Shown here in pieces: positions 35,289 to 44,465 of a stretch of DNA of 52,247 bases. Under the pieces are notes generated by a model. That model worked only from the letters and a program-made list of their open reading frames with translations. It was not told where the DNA came from and made no database searches. Made by a program: the position numbers and the translations under genes. The stretch spans positions 1 to 52,247 of the forward strand of contig PKUK01000008.1 of the NCBI GenBank assembly GCA_002869535.1, written 5' to 3'. This DNA comes from Arcobacter sp. (GTDB lineage: Bacteria > Campylobacterota > Campylobacteria > Campylobacterales > Arcobacteraceae). Every line of letters begins with the position of its first letter. Positions within the stretch are counted from its first letter, which is position 1.

Positions 35289-35698
35289 TTTCTTTTTACT
35301 AACTTTAATATTAAAAATATTAAAACTATTAGTGCCAATCCAATTATAATATTTATATATTCTTTACTTTGTTCATCTTTTATATGCTCTTCTAGGTCTT
35401 CATGTTTTATATTTTCTACTTGAATTTTTTCGCTAGCTCTATGTCCACCATCTGCTTCTACTATCACCTCAAGATTTTTTATCTTTGGAGAGTAGAGATA
35501 TTTACCTTCACTATTAAGTTTATTATCTAAGATAATCTTATCTTTGTCTTTTATTATAAGCTGGCAATTCATACAAGGTTTACCACTAGAAAAATAAGAG
35601 TAGATATCTAAAATACTATTCTCTTCACTTATGAAAAGATTAACCTTATGTGCGTTTGAAAAGCTACATAATAAAAATAGTAAAATAAAATATCTCAA
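35285..35698 (-). CDS. nikL: Nickel transporter accessory protein NikL-like
   Basis: 137 aa. A signal peptide (about 1-16, ending near SNAHK) precedes a small periplasmic beta domain with a Cys pair (CMNC, about 42-45) and a C-terminal transmembrane helix (about 113-132). This matches NikL, a small subunit of NikKMLQO-type nickel ECF systems. The start is a TTG with AAAGG six bases upstream. The exposed CxxC and His residues could bind nickel. The name rests mostly on order and topology. Confidence 0.7.
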   Translation of the reverse strand: MRYFILLFLLCSFSNAHKVNLFISEENSILDIYSYFSSGKPCMNCQLIIKDKDKIILDNKLNSEGKYLYSPKIKNLEVIVEADGGHRASEKIQVENIKHEDLEEHIKDEQSKEYINIIIGLALIVLIFLILKLVKRK

Positions 35699-35699
35699 A

Positions 35700-36293
35700 C
35701 TAAACCTTTAGTACCTTAGGATATACTTTTTTTATAAATAAAAGTAAAAACATACTTACTATACCTTCTATTACCATAGTTATAGTATTTACAGAAAATA
35801 TTGTCATTGATACATAGTTATATTCATCTTTTGAAAAATATAAAATTGCAGTTAAAAAAAGTGTCGCAAAAAAAGTTCCAATAAAACCTACTAAAAAGAA
35901 CTTTAATTTATCATTTATTTTTTGCACAAAAGTAGTGTTATAAATATAGTGTACTATTACTGCTGGCATTGCCATTACGAAAAGATTTACTCCTATACTT
36001 ACAATACCACCATATCCTAAAAGTAAAGCTTGAAGTAAAAGTGCTACAAAGATAGCAACAAAAGTACTCCAAGATATAAGTATCCCTATTACACCTATAA
36101 GAATAAGATGTATTTGAGTAACACCAAAGGGTATATGTATAAAAGAAGATATAAAAAACATAGCACTTGCAACTGCTGTAAGTGATATATCTTCATTTTT
36201 TAAATCTTTTATTGCTTTAACTAAAGCTATTAAAGATATAGCAGAGACTACAACTGTAGCCTCTAAACTTAATACCCCATCAGAAATATGCAT
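35700..36293 (-). CDS. nikM: Nickel ECF transporter substrate-binding membrane protein NikM/CbiM
   Basis: 197 aa with about six transmembrane helices. MHISDGVLS at the N-terminus is the CbiM/NikM motif, where the free amine and His2 help bind the metal. FISSFIHIPFGVTQIHLILIG has the further conserved His residues. It starts one base after nikK and ends two bases before nikL. Confidence 0.92.
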   Translation of the reverse strand: MHISDGVLSLEATVVVSAISLIALVKAIKDLKNEDISLTAVASAMFFISSFIHIPFGVTQIHLILIGVIGILISWSTFVAIFVALLLQALLLGYGGIVSIGVNLFVMAMPAVIVHYIYNTTFVQKINDKLKFFLVGFIGTFFATLFLTAILYFSKDEYNYVSMTIFSVNTITMVIEGIVSMFLLLFIKKVYPKVLKV

Positions 36294-36294
36294 C

Positions 36295-37017
36295 CTAGTA
36301 TGCCTTTATCCAAAGTAATGCACCATTTTCTATTGGATAGCTTTTCCCATCATGTTTTAATTCACCCTCTTCTATTAAAGCAGCAAATCCCCACCAGCCT
36401 TTATGATTCATTGTAAATACAAATACACCATTGTCATCTGTTTTTACAACTTGTGTAATATGAGCCTCAGTTGGTGCTTTTAATCCAAACTCATTATAAA
36501 GTTCAACTTCCACTTCTACATTTGCGGCTGGCTTATTATCGTGGAAAACTTTACCTGTAAATGTATTTCCACTATAAACTCCAAAAGGTTTAGTAAGTGG
36601 AATAATTTCATACTTTAATCCTAAAGGTTCATCCCATCCATCCTCAAATCCAAATGAACTAATAATCACTTTTGGTATATGGGAGATAAACTTTTCTTCT
36701 GCTGGTTCAAAATATGCTTGTGGTTCTACAAAAAATTTATATACTCCAGGTCTTTTTATTGTGTAACTACTTTTCCAGGCTTTATGATTAAACTTTGTAG
36801 TTTCGATTAAAGGTAATGTAGTTTTTTTGTTTTCTAAATAAATCTTTGGTTTTTCTAATGTCATTCCAGTTTGCTCAAATGGATGAATAAAAGCTATATC
36901 AAAATCAATCTTAGCCTCTTTTTTATCTGATACATTATCTGTATTTGGTAAAAAAGTAAGAAAATGTGCATTTGCATATAATCCAATAAATATTAAAACC
37001 GATACTATTTTTTTCAT
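36295..37017 (-). CDS. nikK: DUF4198 periplasmic nickel-uptake protein NikK
   Basis: 240 aa. A signal peptide (about 1-17, ending NAHF) precedes a two-part beta domain of the DUF4198 family: HPFEQTGMTLEKPKIYLEN, YKFFVEPQAYFEPAEEKFI, and a C-terminal HKGWWGFAALIEEGE. Such proteins are linked to nickel or cobalt ECF transporters. First gene of nikKMLQO. AGAAGG lies before the ATG. The 145-base divergent gap to the MFS gene should hold a nickel-responsive promoter. No clear NikR site was found. Confidence 0.85.
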   Translation of the reverse strand: MKKIVSVLIFIGLYANAHFLTFLPNTDNVSDKKEAKIDFDIAFIHPFEQTGMTLEKPKIYLENKKTTLPLIETTKFNHKAWKSSYTIKRPGVYKFFVEPQAYFEPAEEKFISHIPKVIISSFGFEDGWDEPLGLKYEIIPLTKPFGVYSGNTFTGKVFHDNKPAANVEVEVELYNEFGLKAPTEAHITQVVKTDDNGVFVFTMNHKGWWGFAALIEEGELKHDGKSYPIENGALLWIKAY

Positions 37018-37162
37018 ATTAATTAACTTTCCTTCTCTATATTTTCAAAATTATATATCGTGTGTTGTTATAGTATAATAAATTTTTATATTGTCTTATG
37101 TATTTTTAGAACAAAAAATATACAGTTTTCGAAATTAAAGAAATAATGGTACAATTTCGCAA

Positions 37163-38311
37163 ATGAAAAATATACCTAAACTTCTACTTTTAACACTTCT
37201 GTTACTTGCAATGACAACTATGATGTCAAACGTTGCAATAGTAACATCACTGCCACACCTTAAAGAATATTTTACACATATAGATAATATAGAGTTTTAT
37301 TCAAGACTAATGTTGACCTTGCCATCTTTAATAATAGCGCTTCTTGCTCCTATTCTAGGTCATTTTATTTTTAGATTTGGGAAAAAAAGATCAGCTTTAA
37401 TAGCCCTATTTTTCTTTTCACTTTTTGGAACAGCAGGCTTATATCTTGATAGCATAGAATCACTTCTCATTTCAAGAGCTCTATTTGGTTTGTGTGTTGC
37501 TACGTTGATGATTGTTTCAACTTCACTAGTGGGAGATTATTTCAAAGAAGAAGAAAGACATAAATTCATGGGCTTTCAAAGTGCATTTATGGCTATTGGT
37601 GGAGTCTTTTTTGTCATAGGTGGAGGATTTTTATCTGATATAAATTGGAGACTACCTTTTGGTATATATTTTATGGGATTGGTTTTATTACCTTTAGTTT
37701 TTGCAAATCTAAAAGAAGTAGTTATTGAACATATTCAAGAAGATGAGATACTAAATATTAGTAAAAATATCTTAGTAGTCTATTTTCTTGCCTTTATTTA
37801 TATGCTACTATTTTTTGTACTACCAACTCAAATTCCTTTTTTATTAATAGAGAAGTTTAATGCAAGTGGTTCTTTTGCAGGAACTATTATCGCCACTGCC
37901 TTTTTTTGTAATGCTTTAGGTGCTATTGCTTTTTCAAAGTTAAAAACTAAATTCTCTTTTTCAACTATTTATTTAATAGGCTTATTGCTTATTGCCTTGG
38001 GTTTTACTACGGTTGGTTTTATAAATAATATATATTTCTTTTTTATTACAAGTCCTATTTTAGGTTTTGCTGGTGGAATTATGATGACAAATGTAACTGC
38101 CTGGATGTTAAGTAAAACTACTATTAAAAAAAGAGTAAAAAGTTCTGGATACTTTACCTCATGTTTATTTTTAGGACAATTCTCATCCCCAATAATTTTT
38201 CATCCTCTTATTGAAATATTTGAAATACAAGATTTCTTTTTAGTAATAGGCTTAGGATTGTTTATAATAGTAGCTATTACAATTGCTACAAAAAGATTTA
38301 TACTGAAATAA
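37163..38311 (+). CDS. Major facilitator superfamily transporter
   Basis: 382 aa, about twelve transmembrane helices. PILGHFIFRFGKKRSALIAL is the MFS loop 2-3 signature (GxxxDRxGRR-like), followed by LISRALFGLCVATLM. Substrate unknown. It is divergent from the nickel operon. It overlaps the DsrE gene tail to tail by 14 bases. Its ribosome site is weak. Confidence 0.82.
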   Translation: MKNIPKLLLLTLLLLAMTTMMSNVAIVTSLPHLKEYFTHIDNIEFYSRLMLTLPSLIIALLAPILGHFIFRFGKKRSALIALFFFSLFGTAGLYLDSIESLLISRALFGLCVATLMIVSTSLVGDYFKEEERHKFMGFQSAFMAIGGVFFVIGGGFLSDINWRLPFGIYFMGLVLLPLVFANLKEVVIEHIQEDEILNISKNILVVYFLAFIYMLLFFVLPTQIPFLLIEKFNASGSFAGTIIATAFFCNALGAIAFSKLKTKFSFSTIYLIGLLLIALGFTTVGFINNIYFFFITSPILGFAGGIMMTNVTAWMLSKTTIKKRVKSSGYFTSCLFLGQFSSPIIFHPLIEIFEIQDFFLVIGLGLFIIVAITIATKRFILK

Positions 38312-38636
38312 CAGTTTCACCACTTTTTATCCAAGAACTTAAAAGCTCACCTGTATAATAAACTTGCATATTACAAGCTTGTAATTCATCTTTTACACCT
38401 AGGTTTTCTGAACATTTCTGACAGGCAATTATTTCAACACCATCTGCAATCATTGATTTTACTTCTTCTTGAATCTCTTTATCTTCGCTTATAAGTTTTT
38501 GAGAAGCACCCCAAACCAATATTTGAACATTTTCAATCCAGCCTTTAAGTTTTGCATTGTGAGCATAAAGACAAACCATATTTAAAGCAGTCTCTTTATT
38601 ATCAGTTGTCCATAAAATTTTTGCACAATTATTCAT
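38298..38636 (-). CDS. DsrE-family protein
   Basis: 112 aa. ILWTTDNKETALNMVCLYAH and VQILVWGASQKLIS are the two beta-alpha halves of the DsrE fold, and IIACQKCSENLGVKDEL carries the CxxC-like Cys region of this group. DsrE relatives move sulfur or bind small ligands. No other sulfur genes are near. AGGAGAT precedes the ATG. Confidence 0.8.
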   Translation of the reverse strand: MNNCAKILWTTDNKETALNMVCLYAHNAKLKGWIENVQILVWGASQKLISEDKEIQEEVKSMIADGVEIIACQKCSENLGVKDELQACNMQVYYTGELLSSWIKSGETVISV

Positions 38637-38710
38637 AAATATCTCCTAGAGTTTATATTTTTAGATTATATATATTCTAACTTATTAATTTATATAAATA
38701 GAACTTTAGC

Positions 38711-38716
38711 TATAAT
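38711..38716 (+). promoter_or_regulatory. Probable -10 box of a possibly leaderless IS1595-like gene
   Basis: TATAAT ends five bases before the ATG at 38722, with no ribosome site. The spacing suggests a leaderless transcript, or that the real start is downstream. Confidence 0.35.
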
Positions 38717-38721
38717 TTTTT

Positions 38722-39393
38722 ATGAACATAACAATCTGTCCCTTTTGTAATCACAACTCTCTTTATACTTTACAAGACAACTATAAAAAATGTAAAGCTT
38801 GTAAAACTAAGTTCTCAATAACTAAATTAGAAACAGATTTAAAAATTATAAACTTTTTTTGTAACAATATAAATGCAAACAAAACATCCAAGCTTTTAAA
38901 TGTAAACTATCGTACAGTACAAAATCGTTATATGCTTTTTAGAAAGTTAATAGCTAGTTTTCTAGAAGATGAATATAATAGCAGCATAAAAGATAATAGT
39001 TCTTATGAAGAGTATTATTACTTTACACAAAGAAAACAAAATAAAAAAAATCGTTCACTTTTTGAAGCTATTAATATCATAGGATTTTATTCAAATCAAA
39101 AAATTTATACTCTACTTATGCCAAGATTACCTAAGTATAGTATTCAAAGTAGTACAAAAGATTATGAATACTATTTAAAGTGGCATAAACTATACTCAAT
39201 AAACTCTTACAAAACTCCATTGAGTATTTTTTGGAAATATTTATAGGAAAACCTAAAAAAATATAAAGGTATTGATGAGAAGAATTTTTTTTATTATTTA
39301 AAAGAGTGTGAGTTTAAATTTAATTATTTACAAAATAGACAAATAGAGATTTTAAAAAATCTCTATTTTAATAAAAATGGCATATCTCGTTGA
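38722..39393 (+). pseudogene. Degenerate IS1595-type transposase-like gene with an in-frame TAG
   Basis: The first open piece (174 aa, to 39246) starts with a zinc ribbon (CPFCNHNSLYTL, then CKACKTKFSI), as in IS1595 transposases. The region after the TAG at 39244-39246 reads on in frame for 48 codons (ENLKKYKGIDEKN, then YYLKECEFKFNY), matching the end of the IS1595/ISXO2 DDE domain. The first catalytic acidic residue, normally in a DESYFG-like motif, cannot be found with confidence, so it is probably inactive. No terminal repeats were seen. It could be a remnant or a domesticated DNA-binding protein. Confidence 0.65.
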
Positions 39394-39896
39394 AGTGATT
39401 CTAATAAATCTTCATTTAAAAAGAATTTTGCAAACTCTTCTTTACTTTTATGGGCTTTAACACAGACATATCTATTTCTTTTTATAAGATTTAAAGGCTC
39501 TTCTATGAAATTTTTATACTCTAAATTTTCATGATAGTATTCATACATTTTTTTCAAATTATCATTAGTAATATTATCTTTTAACATTACTACATTATCC
39601 TCTAAAAATTCTATAACATTTTCTTCATCATCTTTTAGATGACAAAAAGCCTCAACAACATCAATAAATCTCATATCAAATTTAAAACCCTTTAAAAGAA
39701 GCTCTTTTAGCTGTTCTACTTTGTTGTTTTGAAAATAGTATTGCATAAGAAGAGTAAAATAGTGTTCTATAATATCATCCTCTTCATCACTTAACTTATC
39801 TTCAATTTTTTCTAAATCATCTACTATATTTTCATTTATATTTGTCTCATGTATTATGGCACATCGTGCAATTATTTCATGTAGTCTATCATCCAT
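39363..39896 (-). CDS. Acidic helical protein of unknown function
   Basis: 177 aa, predicted all-helical, very acidic in the first half (DDLEKIEDKLSDEEDDIIEH), with no signal or membrane segment. A good AGGA site precedes the ATG. It overlaps the end of the IS1595-like remnant by 31 bases. I do not recognise the family. Confidence 0.65.
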   Translation of the reverse strand: MDDRLHEIIARCAIIHETNINENIVDDLEKIEDKLSDEEDDIIEHYFTLLMQYYFQNNKVEQLKELLLKGFKFDMRFIDVVEAFCHLKDDEENVIEFLEDNVVMLKDNITNDNLKKMYEYYHENLEYKNFIEEPLNLIKRNRYVCVKAHKSKEEFAKFFLNEDLLESLQRDMPFLLK

Positions 39897-39995
39897 AAAT
39901 ATTCCTAATTAAATTTAATTGTAGATTATAGCAAATAATATTAATTTAATATTAAATCAAACTAGCTAATATTACACACTTAAAAAAGGAATTAT

Positions 39996-40286
39996 ATGTT
40001 TAAAACTGCTTTACATAGATTTAGATTCATTTCATATATTGAAGGATTATCTTATCTAGTACTTCTTTTTATTGCTATGCCTATAAAATATATTGGTGAG
40101 AATCCATATCCAGTAAAAATCATAGGTATGACTCATGGTATTTTGTTTATACTATTTATGATTTTTTTGTTTGAATCACTTAGGAAATACAATTGGGAAA
40201 ATAGATTTAGTGTGAGGTTATTTATATACTCAATTATCCCCTTTGGTTCATTTATCATAGAGAAAAAAATAAAAAAACTTATATAA
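39996..40286 (+). CDS. DUF3817 small membrane protein
   Basis: 96 aa with two to three hydrophobic helices. FRFISYIEGLSYLVLLFIAMPIKY and MTHGILFILFMIFLFESLRK match the DUF3817 family, whose conserved His is in the GMTHG segment. Function unknown. AAGGAAT precedes the ATG. Confidence 0.82.
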   Translation: MFKTALHRFRFISYIEGLSYLVLLFIAMPIKYIGENPYPVKIIGMTHGILFILFMIFLFESLRKYNWENRFSVRLFIYSIIPFGSFIIEKKIKKLI

Positions 40287-40380
40287 ATAAAACAAATACT
40301 TTTAGAATAAAAAATTTTGTAACTAAATTGTATTGAAATTGTAGTATCATTAGAATATCTAATATATACAAGGATTCAAA

Positions 40381-40605
40381 ATGACTAAAAATATAGGTAA
40401 AGTAGATAGAATAATAAGAATTGTTGTTGGTGTTGCAATTATACTTTTTGGTGTAGCAACTAATAGTTGGTTAGGTGTTATTGGGTTAATCCCATTAGGT
40501 ACTGCACTTATTGGATGGTGTCCACTATATTGTCCACTTAAAATCAATACAAGTTGTTGTGATAAAGAGAGTTGTAACAAAGAAGAATCAGATAAAAAAG
40601 AGTAA
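40381..40605 (+). CDS. DUF2892 membrane protein with Cys-rich tail
   Basis: 74 aa. KNIGKVDRIIRIVVGVAIIL and the following hydrophobic pair of helices ending GWCPLYCPLKI are typical of DUF2892 (YgaP-like inner-membrane domain). The extra C-terminal tail has four further cysteines (CCDKESC with one before). Related proteins sometimes carry rhodanese domains, and this one is bare. AAGGAT precedes the ATG. Confidence 0.85.
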   Translation: MTKNIGKVDRIIRIVVGVAIILFGVATNSWLGVIGLIPLGTALIGWCPLYCPLKINTSCCDKESCNKEESDKKE

Positions 40606-40629
40606 AAGTTAGAGTTTTCTCTAACTTTT
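40604..40629. terminator. Bidirectional terminator between DUF2892 and hypF
   Basis: AAAAGTTAGAG-TTTT-CTCTAACTTTT, a perfect 11-bp stem followed by T on plus and preceded by A, so T on minus. Its stem contains the hypF stop (TAG) and abuts the DUF2892 stop. Confidence 0.88.
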
Positions 40630-42855
40630 TTTATAATATAACTGTCCTAAAGAAATACCCTGATCATTTAGAGGTATTGATTTAGAATAATAAAACTCCC
40701 TTTTTTCATTTTTAAACTTTTTAGACAATTGCTCTAATAGTATTTTATTTTGAAAGACTCCACCAGAAAGTATTACTTTTAAATTTTTATTTTCAAATGA
40801 AATATCACAAATTATATTTATAATCATATTTATAAACTTAGAACAAATCTCTTTTTTATCTTTATCTCTTAAAATTTCATATATTGCTTTGGATAAATCA
40901 ATTTGATTATCAACTATTTCATAAGTGTATGCATCTTTTATATTTTCATCATACTCTTTTTCTATGAGAAGCCCTGTTTCTCCCTCATAAGTTTGTACTT
41001 GTAAAATATTTGCAAAGGAAGCAACTGCATCAAAAACTCTTCCAAAAGAGCTTGCTAATGGAGCATTTAAATTTTTCTGCCACATTTTATGAAGTAGAAC
41101 TATTTCATCTTTTGAAAAAGAGTCTACACAAGCATTATCCAAAGATAACACATCTTCTAAAGTAAAGTTATCAAACAATAAAGCTAAAGCGACACGTCTT
41201 GGCTCTTTTACAGCTTTTTGTCCACCTAAAAGTTTATAATATTTTATATGATTAGTTCTTTTATATGAACTTCTATTTGCGATAAAAACTTCGCCACCCC
41301 AAATATTTCCATCATCTCCATATCCTGTTCCATCAAAAATAAAAGCCAAAACATCTTCATCTATATCATTTTCTAACATACAAGATAAAACATGAGCATA
41401 ATGATGTTGTATTTGAATAAGTTCTTTATTTTGTTTTTTTGCCCATTTTGTTGTTTCATAATTTGGATGCTTATCGCAGATTATAGTCTCAGGCTCAAAA
41501 TCATAAAACTTTTTAAAGGTATCTACACTTCTTTGGAAATAATCCATTGAAACTATTGAATTCAAATCCCCTATATAAGGTGAAGATATCATATTATCCT
41601 CAAAACCTATTGTTATGGAGCTTTTTTGATTTGCTCCAAGGGCTAAAATATTTTTATCAAATTTTTTGTCTGTTTTAAATGATATGGGAGTGTAACCACG
41701 TGCTAATCTTAATATTTGCATATCATTATTCACAACTTGAACAATAGAGTCATCACAAGCATTTATTATCTCTCTATTAAAATCAACTACATACTCAACT
41801 ACATTTGATAATTTTGTAAAAATATCCTCAACACTTTTTATTATTGGTTCATCTTTTAAATTTGCACTTGTGGCAATAATAGGATTATCTAAATATCTAA
41901 AAAGTAAATAATGCAAAGGTGTATATGGCAAGAAAACTCCAAGTCTATCTATACTGGGAGCCACAGTTTCACAAATCTTTTTATTATCATTTTTATTTAC
42001 TATTACTATGGGTTTTTCTTTTGATAATATTATCTCTTCTTCTTTTTGTGAAAGTATTGTATGATTTTTTATCTCTTGGATATTTTTAAACATAACAGCA
42101 AAAGGTTTTGTTGGACGATTTTTCTTTTCTCTTAAACTTTTTATTGCATCTTCATTTGTAGCATCACATACTAAATGAAAACCTCCCATACCTTTTATGG
42201 CAACTATCTTGCCACTATTTATTAAATGGGCTATTTGTTTTATGGCATCAATATTTGAGGCTAGTTTATTTTTTTTATTATCATATAGACTAACTTGAGG
42301 GCCACACTTTTCACAAGATACAGGTTGGGCATGGTACCTTCTATTTGTTGGGTTTTCATACTCTTTTTTACACTTAGTACAAAGTTCAAACAAAGCCATT
42401 GAAGTATTACATCTGTCATAGGGAACTGTTTTAATTATAGAGTATCTTGGACCGCAATTTGTACAGTTTGTCAAAGCATAGTTATATCTAAAATTATTCT
42501 CATCATTTATATCAGATATGCAATCATCACAAATACAAATGTCAGGAGAGATTATTGTTGATTTATTATTTGAGTTTTCACTTTCTTTAATTTCAAAAGA
42601 GTTATATTCTAACTCTTTTTTTTCTTCTTTAATGAGTATTTCATTGATTTTAGCTAGTGGTGGGGGATTGTTTTTTAGTTCATATAAAAATAACTCAATA
42701 GCTTTTTCATCAACTGATGACAAAAGTATATTTACACCCTTATCATCATTGTTTACCCAACCTTTAAGGTCATATTTTAAAGCTAAATTATAAATAAATG
42801 GCCTAAATCCAACTCCTTGGACTAGTCCTTTTACTTGAACTCTTTTTTGTATCAT
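40621..42855 (-). CDS. hypF: Carbamoyltransferase HypF
   Basis: 744 aa, full length. Acylphosphatase domain (KGLVQGVGFRPFIYNLAL, residues about 9-26), two zinc fingers (CICDDC to CGPRYS and CTKC to CEKCGPQ), YrdC-like domain (AIKGMGGFHLVCDATN) and Kae1-like domain (HHYAHVLSCML, FDGTGYGDDGNIWGGE, LSGGVFQN). Makes the carbamoyl group passed to HypE. Unlike the other hyp genes it ends the hyd operon, 9 bases after hydE. Confidence 0.96.
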   Translation of the reverse strand: MIQKRVQVKGLVQGVGFRPFIYNLALKYDLKGWVNNDDKGVNILLSSVDEKAIELFLYELKNNPPPLAKINEILIKEEKKELEYNSFEIKESENSNNKSTIISPDICICDDCISDINDENNFRYNYALTNCTNCGPRYSIIKTVPYDRCNTSMALFELCTKCKKEYENPTNRRYHAQPVSCEKCGPQVSLYDNKKNKLASNIDAIKQIAHLINSGKIVAIKGMGGFHLVCDATNEDAIKSLREKKNRPTKPFAVMFKNIQEIKNHTILSQKEEEIILSKEKPIVIVNKNDNKKICETVAPSIDRLGVFLPYTPLHYLLFRYLDNPIIATSANLKDEPIIKSVEDIFTKLSNVVEYVVDFNREIINACDDSIVQVVNNDMQILRLARGYTPISFKTDKKFDKNILALGANQKSSITIGFEDNMISSPYIGDLNSIVSMDYFQRSVDTFKKFYDFEPETIICDKHPNYETTKWAKKQNKELIQIQHHYAHVLSCMLENDIDEDVLAFIFDGTGYGDDGNIWGGEVFIANRSSYKRTNHIKYYKLLGGQKAVKEPRRVALALLFDNFTLEDVLSLDNACVDSFSKDEIVLLHKMWQKNLNAPLASSFGRVFDAVASFANILQVQTYEGETGLLIEKEYDENIKDAYTYEIVDNQIDLSKAIYEILRDKDKKEICSKFINMIINIICDISFENKNLKVILSGGVFQNKILLEQLSKKFKNEKREFYYSKSIPLNDQGISLGQLYYKKS

Positions 42856-42864
42856 TAATCTCTT

Positions 42865-44403
42865 TTAATAGTCTAATGCAGTATCTCTTGGTAATATAAT
42901 ATCAAAAGTTTTATTTAATCCATCATTTACTTTTGTCAATAAAATATTATTAGCAAACATATCTCCACATAAGATTACATCTTTTGTGTTTAGTTCACTA
43001 TTTATTTTTGTTACATTATCTTTTATAAGGTCACTTAGGCTTTCATAAAAAGAGTAGGCTAACATTCTATTATCAACATCTGCCATTTTGTAGCTCATAA
43101 TACTTTGCACTACTCTTCTATAGTCCAAATAGTTTTCCCCATCTATTTTTGCTAACTTCATATCTATTTGAATACCACTTTTAGAGTTATAAGCAAAAGC
43201 TGCATCTTCAAACTCCAAGTAGTCTTCCATACCTAACATATAAGCACATAGATTTAAGATGGCTTCAAAACCATTTGCATCTTTGTTTTTTAACTCTTTT
43301 TCAAAATTTTGTGAGAATTTCTTTTTATAGTTTTCAGTTAATCTTTGAGTATTTTCATCGATTGCTGATATTTCATCTAAAGCATTTGATACATCACAAA
43401 TAATATTTGGAACTTTTATAATATCTTTTAAACCTTTTCCTGGAACATTTACAGAAATTGTACTGTTTTCACTAGCATACGAAAAATATATTGCAATACT
43501 TGGTTTTATTCTTTTGTTTCTAGAAGCTAGTGTTGCTTTTATCACTCCACCATTGTCATCAAAAAACTCTTTTGAGCTGTTATATTTCTTATCTAAATTA
43601 TAATCATATCTTGGAAACAAAGATTTTTCACCATTGATTACTAATATTTCATCATTAAAATATGTAACTTTTAAACCATCTTGTAAACTCTCTTCTTTTG
43701 CATAAAGTAAATAATCAATTCCCTCTTTTTGTAAAGCATTTGCAAAAAGAATTGTCTCTTTATCATCAGGTAATTTTACATTTATGAAGTTAGTTTTTGA
43801 GTACTCTTTATCTTTGTTTTTTAATACATCAAATTTTAGTTTTACCAAAGGTCTTTCAACAGAACATAGAAGTTGTAAATCTTTCTGATTTAAAGATACT
43901 ATTTGTGATAATTTATTTAAATTACAAACAAAAAGTTTTACTTCTAAATCTTTAGCTTCAAACTCTTCCCTTAAACTCTTTGAAGGTAAAAACAAATCTT
44001 TAAAACCATTATGGGTCTCTATTTTAGATACTTTTCCCTCTTTTATTCTATTTATATCATTAGAAAAATTGATATTTTCATTCTCTTTTATTATATTTGC
44101 AATATCTTTATTTGTAAACATTGATATATTTTGAATTATCTTTTTATCTTCTAACTCTTCTAGTGTTTCATCAAAGAAGTCAATTGTATATGACTTACCT
44201 AAAAATATAGATAGGGGAAGATTCTCGCCTAAAAAGCTAAAAAACTCTTCGATTTTTTCTTCACTATCATCACATGTAATTAAAATAAACCCTATGTATT
44301 GTTTAACCGTCGCATTTATTTTATTCTCTTCTACTAAATTTTCTAGGATATGTTTATAATATAAATTTGTACTATTGAACTCTATTTTATAAAACAGTTT
44401 CAT
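42865..44403 (-). CDS. hydE: HydE-type hydrogenase accessory protein
   Basis: 512 aa. The position after hydD and the length match HydE of Wolinella and Helicobacter, a protein needed for hydrogenase activity whose role is not clear. This is not the radical-SAM HydE of [FeFe] hydrogenases, as there is no CxxxCxxC. The end (DVILCGDMFANNILLTKVND) resembles the Kae1/HypF motif LSGGVFQNKILL, so it may be a HypF-derived relative. No zinc finger or acylphosphatase part. GAGGAT precedes the ATG. Confidence 0.78.
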   Translation of the reverse strand: MKLFYKIEFNSTNLYYKHILENLVEENKINATVKQYIGFILITCDDSEEKIEEFFSFLGENLPLSIFLGKSYTIDFFDETLEELEDKKIIQNISMFTNKDIANIIKENENINFSNDINRIKEGKVSKIETHNGFKDLFLPSKSLREEFEAKDLEVKLFVCNLNKLSQIVSLNQKDLQLLCSVERPLVKLKFDVLKNKDKEYSKTNFINVKLPDDKETILFANALQKEGIDYLLYAKEESLQDGLKVTYFNDEILVINGEKSLFPRYDYNLDKKYNSSKEFFDDNGGVIKATLASRNKRIKPSIAIYFSYASENSTISVNVPGKGLKDIIKVPNIICDVSNALDEISAIDENTQRLTENYKKKFSQNFEKELKNKDANGFEAILNLCAYMLGMEDYLEFEDAAFAYNSKSGIQIDMKLAKIDGENYLDYRRVVQSIMSYKMADVDNRMLAYSFYESLSDLIKDNVTKINSELNTKDVILCGDMFANNILLTKVNDGLNKTFDIILPRDTALDY

Positions 44404-44465
44404 CTTGTAGTATCCTCATTATTAGGAATTCTATCATCGTATTCATCATTGTAGGAACCTAAAAG

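Noticed and set aside
37018-37162. A NikR operator before the nickel transporter
   Set aside because: The divergent gap is AT-rich, but I found no convincing long-spaced dyad that I would trust by eye.
18753-39246. Genome-wide reading of TAG as an amino acid, suggested by TAG inside dapD and the IS1595-like gene
   Set aside because: Several intact genes here end in TAG at the expected length, including rodA, the FN3 lipoprotein, hypC, hypE, nikM and hypF, so TAG is an ordinary stop in this genome.
42865-44403. Radical-SAM HydE of [FeFe] hydrogenase maturation
   Set aside because: No CxxxCxxC motif and wrong neighbours. The shared symbol refers to a different protein family.
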